Origin: an uncultured Clostridia bacterium
GTDB lineage: Bacteria > Bacillota > Clostridia > Christensenellales > UBA1242
Assembly (NCBI GenBank): GCA_946612575.1
Contig: CAMOEU010000006.1
Span: 1-16,186 of the forward strand
DNA: 16,186 nucleotides
Reading direction: 5' to 3'
Position numbers and translations under genes: made by a program
Part shown: piece by piece, positions 1 to 5,841 of the stretch
How positions within the stretch are numbered: the first letter of the stretch is position 1
Layout of the letters: every line of letters starts with the position of its first letter
Notes under the pieces: model-generated
Seen by the model: only the letters and a program-made list of their open reading frames with translations
Told to the model about the DNA's origin: nothing
Databases searched by the model: none

Positions 1-195
1 TTTTTTGGAATTATTATCAATATTTTCGATAAGCACTTTAAGCCTGTCTCTTGAGAAATTTATTTCAAGCGAAATTTTGTTTGCAAATGAGATTATTGCC
101 ATAAAAAATTTCTTTCTTTTTGTGTATTTTGCAGAGAGCATATAGCCCACAAACACACAAACAGCAAAAACAATCAAAATCAAAACATACTTCAT
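1..195 (-). CDS. spoIIIAB: Stage III sporulation protein AB, N-terminal part (cut by window edge)
   Basis: The visible part encodes 65 residues starting MKYVLILIVFAVCVFVGYML, a single N-terminal membrane anchor, followed by a basic and helical stretch (KYTKRKKFF, then NKISLEINFSRDRLKVLIENI). SpoIIIAB proteins have this layout: one anchor, a short basic turn, then a helical cytoplasmic domain. The reading frame is open to base 1, so the C-terminal part lies outside the window. The start is set by GGAG seven bases upstream of the ATG, in the 9-bp gap after the spoIIIAA stop. The main evidence for the name is position: in Firmicutes spoIIIAB directly follows spoIIIAA in the eight-gene spoIIIA operon, which builds the mother-cell side of the feeding channel into the forespore. 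Confidence 0.75.
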   Translation of the reverse strand, partial: MKYVLILIVFAVCVFVGYMLSAKYTKRKKFFMAIISFANKISLEINFSRDRLKVLIENIDNNSKK

Positions 196-204
196 CTTTT
201 TCTC

Positions 205-1101
205 CTATTTATATATCCTTGAAAAGTTTTCATCATAAACACCTTCAAAAGTGCCCGGCCCATTTCTGTTTGACAAAAGCACAAACCTTTTGAAAATTTT
301 GTCCTGCAAGATTTTCTTCAGTTCGTCCTTTTTTCTTAATGTTTCTATGCTGTCAGAGTGAATTGATGCAAAAATTGAAACACCGCAGTTTGTTGCATAT
401 TCAAGAGTCTCAACATCTTCTTTTTGTCCAATTTCATCTGTCACGATAAGATTTGGTGCAAGTGATCTTATTCCATTTTCAAACCCCATTTTCTTGCTTG
501 AAAAAGCAATTTTATCAACGAAATTTGAGTTTATGTTGCAGTCAAGCTCGCCCCTTTCATCAATCAACAGAACATTTAATGGAATGTTTCTTTGAGACAA
601 TTGCTCAACAAAATCTTTAAGAAATGTCGTTTTCCCACATGCTGGTGGACTCACAACAAGAGTGTTTAGCGGAATATTGTCCTTTACAATAAACGGATAA
701 GCACAAAGACAGCAGTTTTTGATGGAATGCGGGATTCTTATATTGCAACTTGAAAAGTTTGTCATTGTCTTAACACTTCCATTTTCCTCGACCAAATTCC
801 CGCCAATGCCAATTCTTATGCCGTTGTCAGTCACGATATAGCCTCTTTTTATCTGCTCATTCACAGAATAAATCGAACATTCACTTGCTCTGAAAATGAC
901 ATCTTCAATAATGATTTTGCTTGCATAAAGGCTGTTTTTGATATTGCTTGACACACCATTTTCACTCAAAAAGTAGGGCTTTCCTGAAACAACCAAAACG
1001 ACAGGCTTGTCCGTCCTGAGTCTAATTTCATTTACTGCTTTAAGGTTTATCTTGTCTCTTAGAATTTTATAAAACTTTTCTGGCAATATTTTTTCAAGCA
1101 T
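205..1101 (-). CDS. spoIIIAA: Stage III sporulation protein AA, secretion-type ATPase
   Basis: A 298-residue protein of usual SpoIIIAA length. It has a Walker A motif SPPACGKTT (about residues 151-159), an acidic strand LLIDERGEL (178-186), a Walker B-like LIVTDEIGQKED (from about 218) and the following FASIHSDS strand typical of this AAA/secretion ATPase family. SpoIIIAA is the cytoplasmic mother-cell ATPase of the SpoIIIA-SpoIIQ complex during engulfment. I chose the ATG at 1101 because AGAGGTG lies five bases before it; an in-frame ATG at 1131 would add ten residues without a good ribosome binding site. The gene stands divergent to the SRP RNA and is followed by spoIIIAB. I could not find a convincing sigma-E promoter in the 138 bp upstream, although the family is normally under sigma-E control. 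Confidence 0.9.
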   Translation of the reverse strand: MLEKILPEKFYKILRDKINLKAVNEIRLRTDKPVVLVVSGKPYFLSENGVSSNIKNSLYASKIIIEDVIFRASECSIYSVNEQIKRGYIVTDNGIRIGIGGNLVEENGSVKTMTNFSSCNIRIPHSIKNCCLCAYPFIVKDNIPLNTLVVSPPACGKTTFLKDFVEQLSQRNIPLNVLLIDERGELDCNINSNFVDKIAFSSKKMGFENGIRSLAPNLIVTDEIGQKEDVETLEYATNCGVSIFASIHSDSIETLRKKDELKKILQDKIFKRFVLLSNRNGPGTFEGVYDENFSRIYK

Positions 1102-1202
1102 AATCACCTCTTGTTTATCAATATGAAGCAAAAGCCACAGTCAATAACAGCATAAAGTGAAACTTTTGTCATTTTTTGTAAATAAAAAAATCACACATTC
1201 TC

Positions 1203-1232
1203 TTGACAAAAAAGTGTGTTTTTGCATATAAT
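1203..1232 (+). promoter_or_regulatory. Sigma-A promoter of the SRP RNA
   Basis: Perfect -35 TTGACA (1203-1208), 18-bp spacer and perfect -10 TATAAT (1227-1232). Predicted start is near 1239, where the 5' strand of the SRP RNA closing helix begins. A consensus promoter fits a highly expressed stable RNA. Confidence 0.9.
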
Positions 1233-1238
1233 AATTAA

Positions 1239-1508
1239 AGTCGGGCTAGATGGGGAGTTAGCAGTGCCCTGTGACCTGCAATCTGCTATAGCAGGATCGA
1301 ACAATTGCCTCGGCATAGTCTGGTCGAATATGTGTGCATAGAATTGATGGTGAAATCAAGGTCTTGTGCAATTTGCTCCTTCGAATCGTGTCAGGTCTTG
1401 ACGGAAGCATCACTAAGAAGATAAGTAGATGTGCCATAAGGAAGCTTTGGTGGAGTTGATTTTATGTAAGGCAGTCGGTCAAATTATGACAAAGCAATCG
1501 CCCGATTA
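1239..1508 (+). ncRNA. ffs: Signal recognition particle RNA, large Bacillus/Clostridium type with Alu domain
   Basis: This ~270-nt RNA scaffolds Ffh and targets nascent membrane and secreted proteins. The 5' end carries the Alu-domain signature (GGGCTAGATGGGGAGTTAGC, then GTGCCCTGTGACCTGCAATC), closely resembling B. subtilis scRNA. The Ffh-binding S domain is at about 1388-1413, with TCAGGTC and GGAAGCA forming the conserved internal loops, closed by GTG/CAC. The terminal helix pairs 1239-1246 (AGTCGGGC) with 1500-1507 (GCCCGATT), which defines both ends. The apical loop of the S domain reads UGAC (1399-1402) where the usual loop is GGAA. The gene has its own perfect promoter and ends in a hairpin terminator three bases after the closing helix. 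Its neighbours on both sides lie on the other strand, so it is a single-gene unit. Confidence 0.95.
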
Positions 1509-1510
1509 TG

Positions 1511-1541
1511 AAAAAAGCAAGGTTTTAAGCCTTGCTTTTTT
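1511..1541. terminator. Bidirectional terminator shared by SRP RNA and the small minus-strand gene
   Basis: Six A's, then GCAAGG (1517-1522), a 7-nt loop, CCTTGC (1530-1535) and six T's (1536-1541). It ends the SRP RNA on the plus strand. Read on the minus strand it has the same form and would also end the gene at 1525-1704, whose stop codon (1525-1527) lies in the loop. Confidence 0.9.
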
Positions 1542-1704
1542 GTTTGTTGTCTTTCGACATATTTTTCTTTAAATTTTCCATTCCTTCACTAACGGCTTTT
1601 TCGCCTTTGTTTACGAGTTTTTTAGTGTCTTGAGAATGCTTGTATAATAGTGCACCTGTCACAAGCCCCGCACCAAAACCCATAATCATAAAAAATTCTT
1701 TCAT
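1525..1704 (-). CDS. Small single-pass membrane protein, 59 residues, YtxH-like layout
   Basis: The protein reads MKEFFMIMGFGAGLVTGALL, then a charged tail with KHSQDTKKLVNKGEKAVSEG and a lysine-rich end. One glycine-rich N-terminal membrane helix (about residues 4-20) followed by a soluble helical tail is the layout of small YtxH/general-stress-type proteins, but the match is to layout only and I assign no function. The start is well supported: GGGAGG sits five to six bases upstream of the ATG. The gene follows the unknown gene at 1763-2722 by 58 bp on the same strand and may end its operon. Its last six codons and stop are written inside the arms and loop of the SRP RNA terminator. Confidence 0.7.
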   Translation of the reverse strand: MKEFFMIMGFGAGLVTGALLYKHSQDTKKLVNKGEKAVSEGMENLKKNMSKDNKQKSKA

Positions 1705-1762
1705 TTTTGCCTCCCATAAATATGGTCTGCAAAATGTCGAAAATTATTCTTTTTTGTCGGTG

Positions 1763-2722
1763 TTAGTATTTATATTTGTCGAGCATTGACACAATTTTTG
1801 AATAGTCCGCCTGAGAATTTGTCAAAGAAATAAGTTTTTCCTTTCCAAGTGGCAAATTTTCATCACAAATGGAAACAAAGCTGTTTATGCTCATCATTCT
1901 GATGTAATTTGCAATATTAACAAAGGTTTTATAGACATCATCATTGTCAAAAAGCAAATCTGGACAACTAAAGAGCAAGCTTTCAACAATCACTTGATTT
2001 GGAATGACATTATAAGTTTTTGAATAAATAGAGTTTATGAGTTTTGCCATATCAACAAAACTTTTTCCGCATCTAGAAACCTTGTCTTCAAGATTTTTGA
2101 ACCTGTTTTTGAATGCATAATCAACAAAATTGTTTCTTGACTCTCTAAACATTTTGAAAACTTCTGTTTTTGAGTCATAATAACAAACAAAGATGTTTAC
2201 CTTGACTCCAAAACCAAAATCATCATTTCCAACAAGAGAAATATGGTCGCTATAATCATAGACCATAGAAGTTTGGCTTATATTGTTTGCAATTCTGTTA
2301 AACAAATCTCTTTTAAAGTCATTGATATTGTATTTATCGACCGAAATAGGCTTTGTTTCTTTAACTTCTTCAACAACTTTTCTTTTTTTCTTCTTTTTTC
2401 TTCCAATTCTCCAAGATTCTTTAAATGTTTTCCAAACATATGCCCACCAGTTTCTTGCTTTTTTAGAATTGTAAGCAATTTGTGGATTATCTACTCCAAG
2501 GAAATAATTATATTGTGATCTTTGGCAAAACGAACCAAGAAAAATCTCGTCAACAGGTGTGAAAACACATTTTTCCATTTTGACAAGTGGAGATTTTTCA
2601 CAGAGCTGTTCAAGAGATTGATAAACAACACCATAAACGGTGTTATTTAAAGTTTCAGCAAAATTTTCGTTGCTGCTTTCATTCAAACTTTCAATAAGTT
2701 CGCGGTTAAGTTCTGCTTTCAT
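1763..2722 (-). CDS. Unknown protein, possibly a diverged nucleotidyltransferase fold
   Basis: A 319-residue soluble protein that I do not recognise with certainty. The ATG at 2722 is preferred over an upstream in-frame one at 2758 because AGAGGAAA precedes it closely; this ribosome binding site overlaps the stop of gap. Visible features: FLGSFCQRSQYNYFLGVDNP at about 61-80, a very basic block GRKKKKKRK (107-115), a beta-rich stretch GFGVKVNIFVCYY (170-182), and a helical C-terminal part with VIPNQVIVESLLFSCPDLLF followed by VYKTFVNIANYIRMM. The GS motif and the C-terminal helical pattern recall OAS/CD-NTase-like nucleotidyltransferases, but the D-x-D metal site and the third aspartate are not evident (VKVNIFV where VKVDIVP-like would be expected). 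If so it is probably inactive. No signal peptide or membrane segment. Confidence 0.55.
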   Translation of the reverse strand: MKAELNRELIESLNESSNENFAETLNNTVYGVVYQSLEQLCEKSPLVKMEKCVFTPVDEIFLGSFCQRSQYNYFLGVDNPQIAYNSKKARNWWAYVWKTFKESWRIGRKKKKKRKVVEEVKETKPISVDKYNINDFKRDLFNRIANNISQTSMVYDYSDHISLVGNDDFGFGVKVNIFVCYYDSKTEVFKMFRESRNNFVDYAFKNRFKNLEDKVSRCGKSFVDMAKLINSIYSKTYNVIPNQVIVESLLFSCPDLLFDNDDVYKTFVNIANYIRMMSINSFVSICDENLPLGKEKLISLTNSQADYSKIVSMLDKYKY

Positions 2723-2733
2723 AAAGTTTCCTC

Positions 2734-3738
2734 TTATTTTTTCATAATATAAGCACAAAGATCAACAAGTTGGGTCGTATAACCAAATTCGTTGTCATAC
2801 CAAGCACAGAGTTTGACAAATGTTGGGCTTATCATAATTCCCGCATTGACATCAAACATACAAGTTCTTGATTCACCAATAAAATCGCTTGAAACAACAG
2901 GTTCTTCAGTCACACCAATAATTCCCGCCATTTCATTTTTGCTTGCTTTTTTCATTGCAGCAACAATCTTTTCGTATGTTGTTGGTTTTTTGAGTCTAAC
3001 AGTCAAGTCAACAAGTGAAACATCAAGTGTTGGCACTCTACAACTCATTCCTGTAAGTTTTCCTTTAAGCTCAGGGATAACTTCCCCAACAGCTTTTGCA
3101 GCACCTGTTGTTGATGGAATAATGTTATAACTTGCAGCTCTGCCACCTCTCCAATCTTTTTTGCTTGGGCCATCAACAGTAAGTTGTGTGGCTGTGACAG
3201 AGTGGATTGTTGTCATAAGACCTTCTTCAATCCCAAATGCATCATTAACAACTTTTGCAAGTGGTGCAAGGCAGTTTGTTGTGCAAGAAGCATTTGAAAC
3301 AATCTTCATATCGTCTGTGTATTTGTCGTTGTTTACACCCATAACAAACATAGGCATATTCTTTCCTGGTGCAGAAACAACAACTTTTTTTGCTCCTGCT
3401 TCAAGATGCATTTTGCAGTCATCATATGCAGTAAATTTTCCTGTGCATTCAACAACAACATCAACATCATCTTTCTTCCAAGGAATCAAATTTGGTTCCT
3501 TTTCTTGATAGAAAGAAATTGTGTTTCTTCCAATTTTGATTTTTCCATCTTTTTCTTTGACATCAGTCTTGTATGTGCCGTGAATTGTGTCATGTGTCAA
3601 AAGATAAACAGCATAATCTGCAGTCAAAAATGGGTCATTTATTGCCACAACTTCAACATCGTTTCTTTCATTTGCAATTCTAAGCACAAGTCTTCCAATT
3701 CTTCCAAATCCATTGATTCCAAGTCTAATTTTTTTCAT
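2734..3738 (-). CDS. gap: Glyceraldehyde-3-phosphate dehydrogenase (NAD-dependent)
   Basis: Cytoplasmic glycolytic enzyme converting glyceraldehyde 3-phosphate, NAD and phosphate to 1,3-bisphosphoglycerate. At 334 residues it has the usual length. The Rossmann fold opens with GINGFGRIGRLVLR (7-20); the aspartate in AINDPF (about 34) fits NAD rather than NADP preference. The active site SNASCTTNCLAP carries catalytic Cys151, with the partner His near 178 (TTIHSV). The C-terminal WYDNEFGY signature is intact. GGAG lies upstream of the ATG. It sits third to fourth in a tight run with rpiB and the GT2-like gene, 11 bp behind the latter; it is not beside pgk or tpiA here, so the common glycolytic operon is broken up, or this is a second copy. 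Confidence 0.97.
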   Translation of the reverse strand: MKKIRLGINGFGRIGRLVLRIANERNDVEVVAINDPFLTADYAVYLLTHDTIHGTYKTDVKEKDGKIKIGRNTISFYQEKEPNLIPWKKDDVDVVVECTGKFTAYDDCKMHLEAGAKKVVVSAPGKNMPMFVMGVNNDKYTDDMKIVSNASCTTNCLAPLAKVVNDAFGIEEGLMTTIHSVTATQLTVDGPSKKDWRGGRAASYNIIPSTTGAAKAVGEVIPELKGKLTGMSCRVPTLDVSLVDLTVRLKKPTTYEKIVAAMKKASKNEMAGIIGVTEEPVVSSDFIGESRTCMFDVNAGIMISPTFVKLCAWYDNEFGYTTQLVDLCAYIMKK

Positions 3739-3749
3739 AATAATCTCCT

Positions 3750-4517
3750 TTATTTTTCTTGTTTTGCTTTTTCGTTTTCAACATCACCAAGTTCGACAGT
3801 CCTTACAAAGAATGTTGTGCACATCATCCATAAGAATATCGCTAAAAGCCACCATAAAACTATCAGCATACCAAAAACAAACAACAAATTTTTAACAAAT
3901 ATAAAAATCAAAATTCCACCAGCAATGTTTGCCAAAAAGAATAGTGTTTCCAAAAGGTAAAGTCCAATTGTTTTTGTTTTGTTATATAAAACCTTAGCAG
4001 CTTTTTCACTCGTTTCGACTTCTTCGTATGACACTCCGATATATTTGTTGACCCTTGTCGCAATTGACAAATTTGGGCAAACAGAAATCAAATCAAACAT
4101 ACTTTCGCCAAAGCATACTGCGGAAATGTCATCAAAAACTGAGAAAGCAAAGATTTTTCTCACAATAACTCTTCCCAAATTCTTAAAAAAGTTTGCAAAT
4201 TTGTTTCTGTGTTTTTTCAGCGAAACAAGTTCGGCTTTCGATTTGGTGAGAGAACTAAACTCTTTTTCACTGAGAGGTCTTCTTACAACAAGAATTTTGC
4301 CCTTTTCTTTCTTTATTTCGTGAAGAGCATTTATGATTTGCTCTCTGTTTGACTTGTTTTCAAACACGAAAATCTGAGCACCAGTTTTCTTTTCAATCTT
4401 ATCAGCCAAATTTTTTGTCACACCAACATAAAACTTGACATCTTTGCTTGAGAATTTTTTGATGAAATCATTAAATTCTTCAACTTTTTCCGTTATAGGA
4501 ACAACAACATTTATCAT
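3750..4517 (-). CDS. Membrane-anchored protein with a degenerate GT2-like domain
   Basis: 255 residues: an alpha/beta N-terminal domain (1-180) and two hydrophobic segments at about 185-208 and 210-236, then a short charged tail. The order of elements follows dolichol-phosphate-mannose-synthase-like family 2 glycosyltransferases: an opening strand INVVVPITEK, a strand ILVVRRPLSEKEF (75-87) where these enzymes have a D-x-D followed by L-x-x-P, and KFANFFKNLGRVIVRKIFAF (107-126) followed by DDISAVCFGESMFDLI, resembling the acceptor region with the D-x-T/S-G-F-R segment. The metal-binding D-x-D is replaced by RRP, so catalysis by the usual mechanism is unlikely. The ATG directly abuts the rpiB stop (TAGATG), with its GGAG inside rpiB, indicating translational coupling. 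Function unknown; the GT2 relation is my inference. Confidence 0.6.
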   Translation of the reverse strand: MINVVVPITEKVEEFNDFIKKFSSKDVKFYVGVTKNLADKIEKKTGAQIFVFENKSNREQIINALHEIKKEKGKILVVRRPLSEKEFSSLTKSKAELVSLKKHRNKFANFFKNLGRVIVRKIFAFSVFDDISAVCFGESMFDLISVCPNLSIATRVNKYIGVSYEEVETSEKAAKVLYNKTKTIGLYLLETLFFLANIAGGILIFIFVKNLLFVFGMLIVLWWLLAIFLWMMCTTFFVRTVELGDVENEKAKQEK

Positions 4518-4949
4518 CTATTTGTCTCCCGAAATTTTCTTAAGTCTTCTTGCATGTCTTCCACCTTCAAAACTTGTTGTCAAAAAGACTTTAACAATTT
4601 TTATTGCCTTTTTCGCATTCAAGAAGTTTGCACCAAGGCACAAAACATTTGCATCATTATCCTTTCTTGCAAGCATTGCCATATCTTCGTTCATGCAAAG
4701 AGCTGCACGAATCTTGTTGTTTCTGTTTGCTGCAAGACTCATTCCAATGCCTGAGCCACAAATAAAAATTCCGACATTGTTTTTGTCTTCCAAAACCTTT
4801 TCAATTCCAAGTTTTGCCATATCAGGATAATCAACTGGGTCTTTGCTGTAGGTCCCCACATCAATGACAATGATGTTTTCCTTGTTAAAGAAGTTTTTGA
4901 GTTCTTCCTTAAGCATAAATCCTCTGTGGTCACTTGCCAAAACTATCAT
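4518..4949 (-). CDS. rpiB: Ribose-5-phosphate isomerase B (RpiB/LacAB family)
   Basis: 143 residues, the usual size. The enzyme interconverts ribose 5-phosphate and ribulose 5-phosphate in the pentose phosphate pathway. Visible signatures are the opening MIVLASDHRGFMLKEEL, IFICGSGIGMSLAANR with the catalytic-type Cys64, and the phosphate-binding FEGGRHARRLKKI at the C-terminus. The segment that usually reads A/SR-x-HNDANVL is ARKDNDANVL here, with Asp in place of the active-site His. The neighbour two bases upstream is a YwlE-type phosphatase; the ywlE-rpiB pair is conserved in Bacillus and many Clostridia. Galactose-6-phosphate isomerase (LacA/B) is an alternative by family, but there are no lac genes nearby. 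Confidence 0.9.
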   Translation of the reverse strand: MIVLASDHRGFMLKEELKNFFNKENIIVIDVGTYSKDPVDYPDMAKLGIEKVLEDKNNVGIFICGSGIGMSLAANRNNKIRAALCMNEDMAMLARKDNDANVLCLGANFLNAKKAIKIVKVFLTTSFEGGRHARRLKKISGDK

Positions 4950-4951
4950 TT

Positions 4952-5368
4952 CTAACCTCCAAGTCTTTTGATTTTTTCAAGCAGAACTTTGACATTCTCT
5001 TCAATCAAATGAGCACATTTTTCATAAGTTTCAAGGTCCTTGCCGTATGGGTCAAGAACTTCCCCTGCCAAGCTTTTGAAACTTATCACTCTTGCTGATT
5101 CGACAAACTGTTTGTGAGAGCCTGTCACACAAACATACACAACATTTGGTCTTTCCTTAAGTTGGACAGAAGTCCTGTTGCTATAATCATATCCAAGTTT
5201 TTTGAGTGTCAGTCTTGCATTGTCAGAAATGTTTTCTCTTTTTGCCTCAAGACCTGCCGAACTAAACTTGCATCTAACACCCATATCCTTTGCCATTTTT
5301 CTTGCAATTCTCTCTGCCATAACAGATCTGCAAGTGTCGCCTGTGCATACAAAACAAACTTCAAGCAT
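4952..5368 (-). CDS. ywlE: Low-molecular-weight phosphatase, YwlE-type protein arginine phosphatase
   Basis: 138 residues with the CX5R phosphatase loop near the N-terminus: CTGDTCRS, nucleophile Cys8 and Arg14. The Thr inside this loop (Thr12) is the residue that in B. subtilis YwlE selects phosphoarginine over phosphotyrosine, so I favour the arginine phosphatase role, opposing McsB-type kinase marking of proteins for ClpCP. The general-acid segment is EVLDPYGKD (Asp106). The loop residue that is nearly always Asn in the family (CxGNxCR) is Asp here. It starts the run ywlE - rpiB - GT2-like - gap, with GGAG seven bases before the ATG and a possible promoter just upstream. Whether an McsB kinase exists in this genome cannot be seen. 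Confidence 0.85.
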   Translation of the reverse strand: MLEVCFVCTGDTCRSVMAERIARKMAKDMGVRCKFSSAGLEAKRENISDNARLTLKKLGYDYSNRTSVQLKERPNVVYVCVTGSHKQFVESARVISFKSLAGEVLDPYGKDLETYEKCAHLIEENVKVLLEKIKRLGG

Positions 5369-5391
5369 TTTTCTCTCCTAAAATCAAAAAA

Positions 5392-5419
5392 AGTATAACT
5401 TAAAATCAAAAAAAAACAA
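5392..5419 (-). promoter_or_regulatory. Possible promoter of the ywlE-rpiB-gap run
   Basis: -10 TATACT (5392-5397) with a weaker -35 TTGTTT (5414-5419) at 16 bp, giving a leader of about 18 nt before the ywlE ATG. The -35 lies in the stem of the rsfS terminator, and the region is T-rich, so chance matches are possible. Confidence 0.4.
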
Positions 5420-5438
5420 AGCAAATTGCTTTGTTTTT
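5402..5438 (-). terminator. Terminator of rsfS
   Basis: An 11-bp stem between 5412-5422 and 5428-5438 (AAAAACAAAGC / GCTTTGTTTTT) with a five-base loop, followed on the minus strand by a T-rich run. It starts six bases after the rsfS stop and separates rsfS from ywlE. Confidence 0.8.
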
Positions 5439-5444
5439 AAAATT

Positions 5445-5762
5445 TTATTTTAAATTTATCTTTCTTGGCTTGTAAAGTTTGTCAAGATTATACTTATCTC
5501 TCAATTTTGCAAGGAAGAGATGAATTGTCAAACTTACAAAATCAAAAACAACCCATTCGCCTTTGTTGTAGCCTTCAATTTTGTCTTGATAATGATATTT
5601 TTCTGCAATGATATCAGCAAGTTTTTTGCTGTCAGCAGTCTTGTTTGAAGTCGCAACAATGATATATTTCTCATCATCACCTGATGAGAGATCATAAACA
5701 GCAATGTTTTTCATTTTGTTTTCTTGCAAAAGTTCAACAACTTCTTTTATCTTTTTATCCAT
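5445..5762 (-). CDS. rsfS: Ribosomal silencing factor RsfS
   Basis: 105 residues, typical for the RsfS/Iojap family. The protein binds uL14 on the large ribosomal subunit and blocks subunit joining when nutrients are scarce; it also acts in assembly. The family signature is clear: IEGYNKGEWVVFDFVSLTIH (about 62-81) followed by LFLAKLRDKYNLDKLYKPRKI. There is no Shine-Dalgarno sequence before the ATG. Instead a strong promoter is placed so that the A of the ATG is the predicted first transcribed base, implying a leaderless mRNA. In most Firmicutes rsfS follows nadD and yqeK downstream of obg and yhbY; here those two genes are absent and a membrane protein gene on the opposite strand lies between rsfS and yhbY. 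The gene has its own terminator and appears monocistronic. Confidence 0.93.
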   Translation of the reverse strand: MDKKIKEVVELLQENKMKNIAVYDLSSGDDEKYIIVATSNKTADSKKLADIIAEKYHYQDKIEGYNKGEWVVFDFVSLTIHLFLAKLRDKYNLDKLYKPRKINLK

Positions 5763-5768
5763 AGCATA

Positions 5769-5797
5769 ATTTTATCAATAAGCCGCCTTTTTGTCAA
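5769..5797 (-). promoter_or_regulatory. Strong promoter giving a leaderless rsfS transcript
   Basis: -35 TTGACA (5792-5797), 17-bp spacer, -10 TAAAAT (5769-5774). Exactly six bases (TATGCT) separate the -10 from the rsfS ATG, so +1 falls on the A of the start codon. The -35 lies in a palindrome-like TTTTTGT-CA-ACAAAAA (5788-5803). Confidence 0.8.
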
Positions 5798-5841
5798 CAA
5801 AAAAATGTATATCAAAAGCAAAAATTGTCAAAAATTGAAAT

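Noticed and set aside
1102..1131. Longer start of spoIIIAA at 1131
   Set aside because: The ATG at 1101 has a good AGAGGTG before it; the longer form adds ten residues without support.
1102..1202. A sigma-E promoter for spoIIIAA
   Set aside because: CATATTGAT near 1115 resembles part of a sigma-E -10, but the last position and the -35 do not fit; not enough to annotate.
2723..2758. Longer start of the unknown gene at 2758
   Set aside because: It would overlap gap by 25 bp, and the ATG at 2722 has the ribosome binding site.
3406..3960. A 184-codon plus-strand open frame opposite gap and the GT2-like gene
   Set aside because: Its translation is low-complexity (Asn, Ser, Phe, Ile) and it overlaps the conserved gap gene on the other strand.
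5788..5803. Operator TTTTTGT-CA-ACAAAAA over the rsfS -35
   Set aside because: Mostly T and A runs, so the symmetry is likely chance in such A/T-rich DNA.
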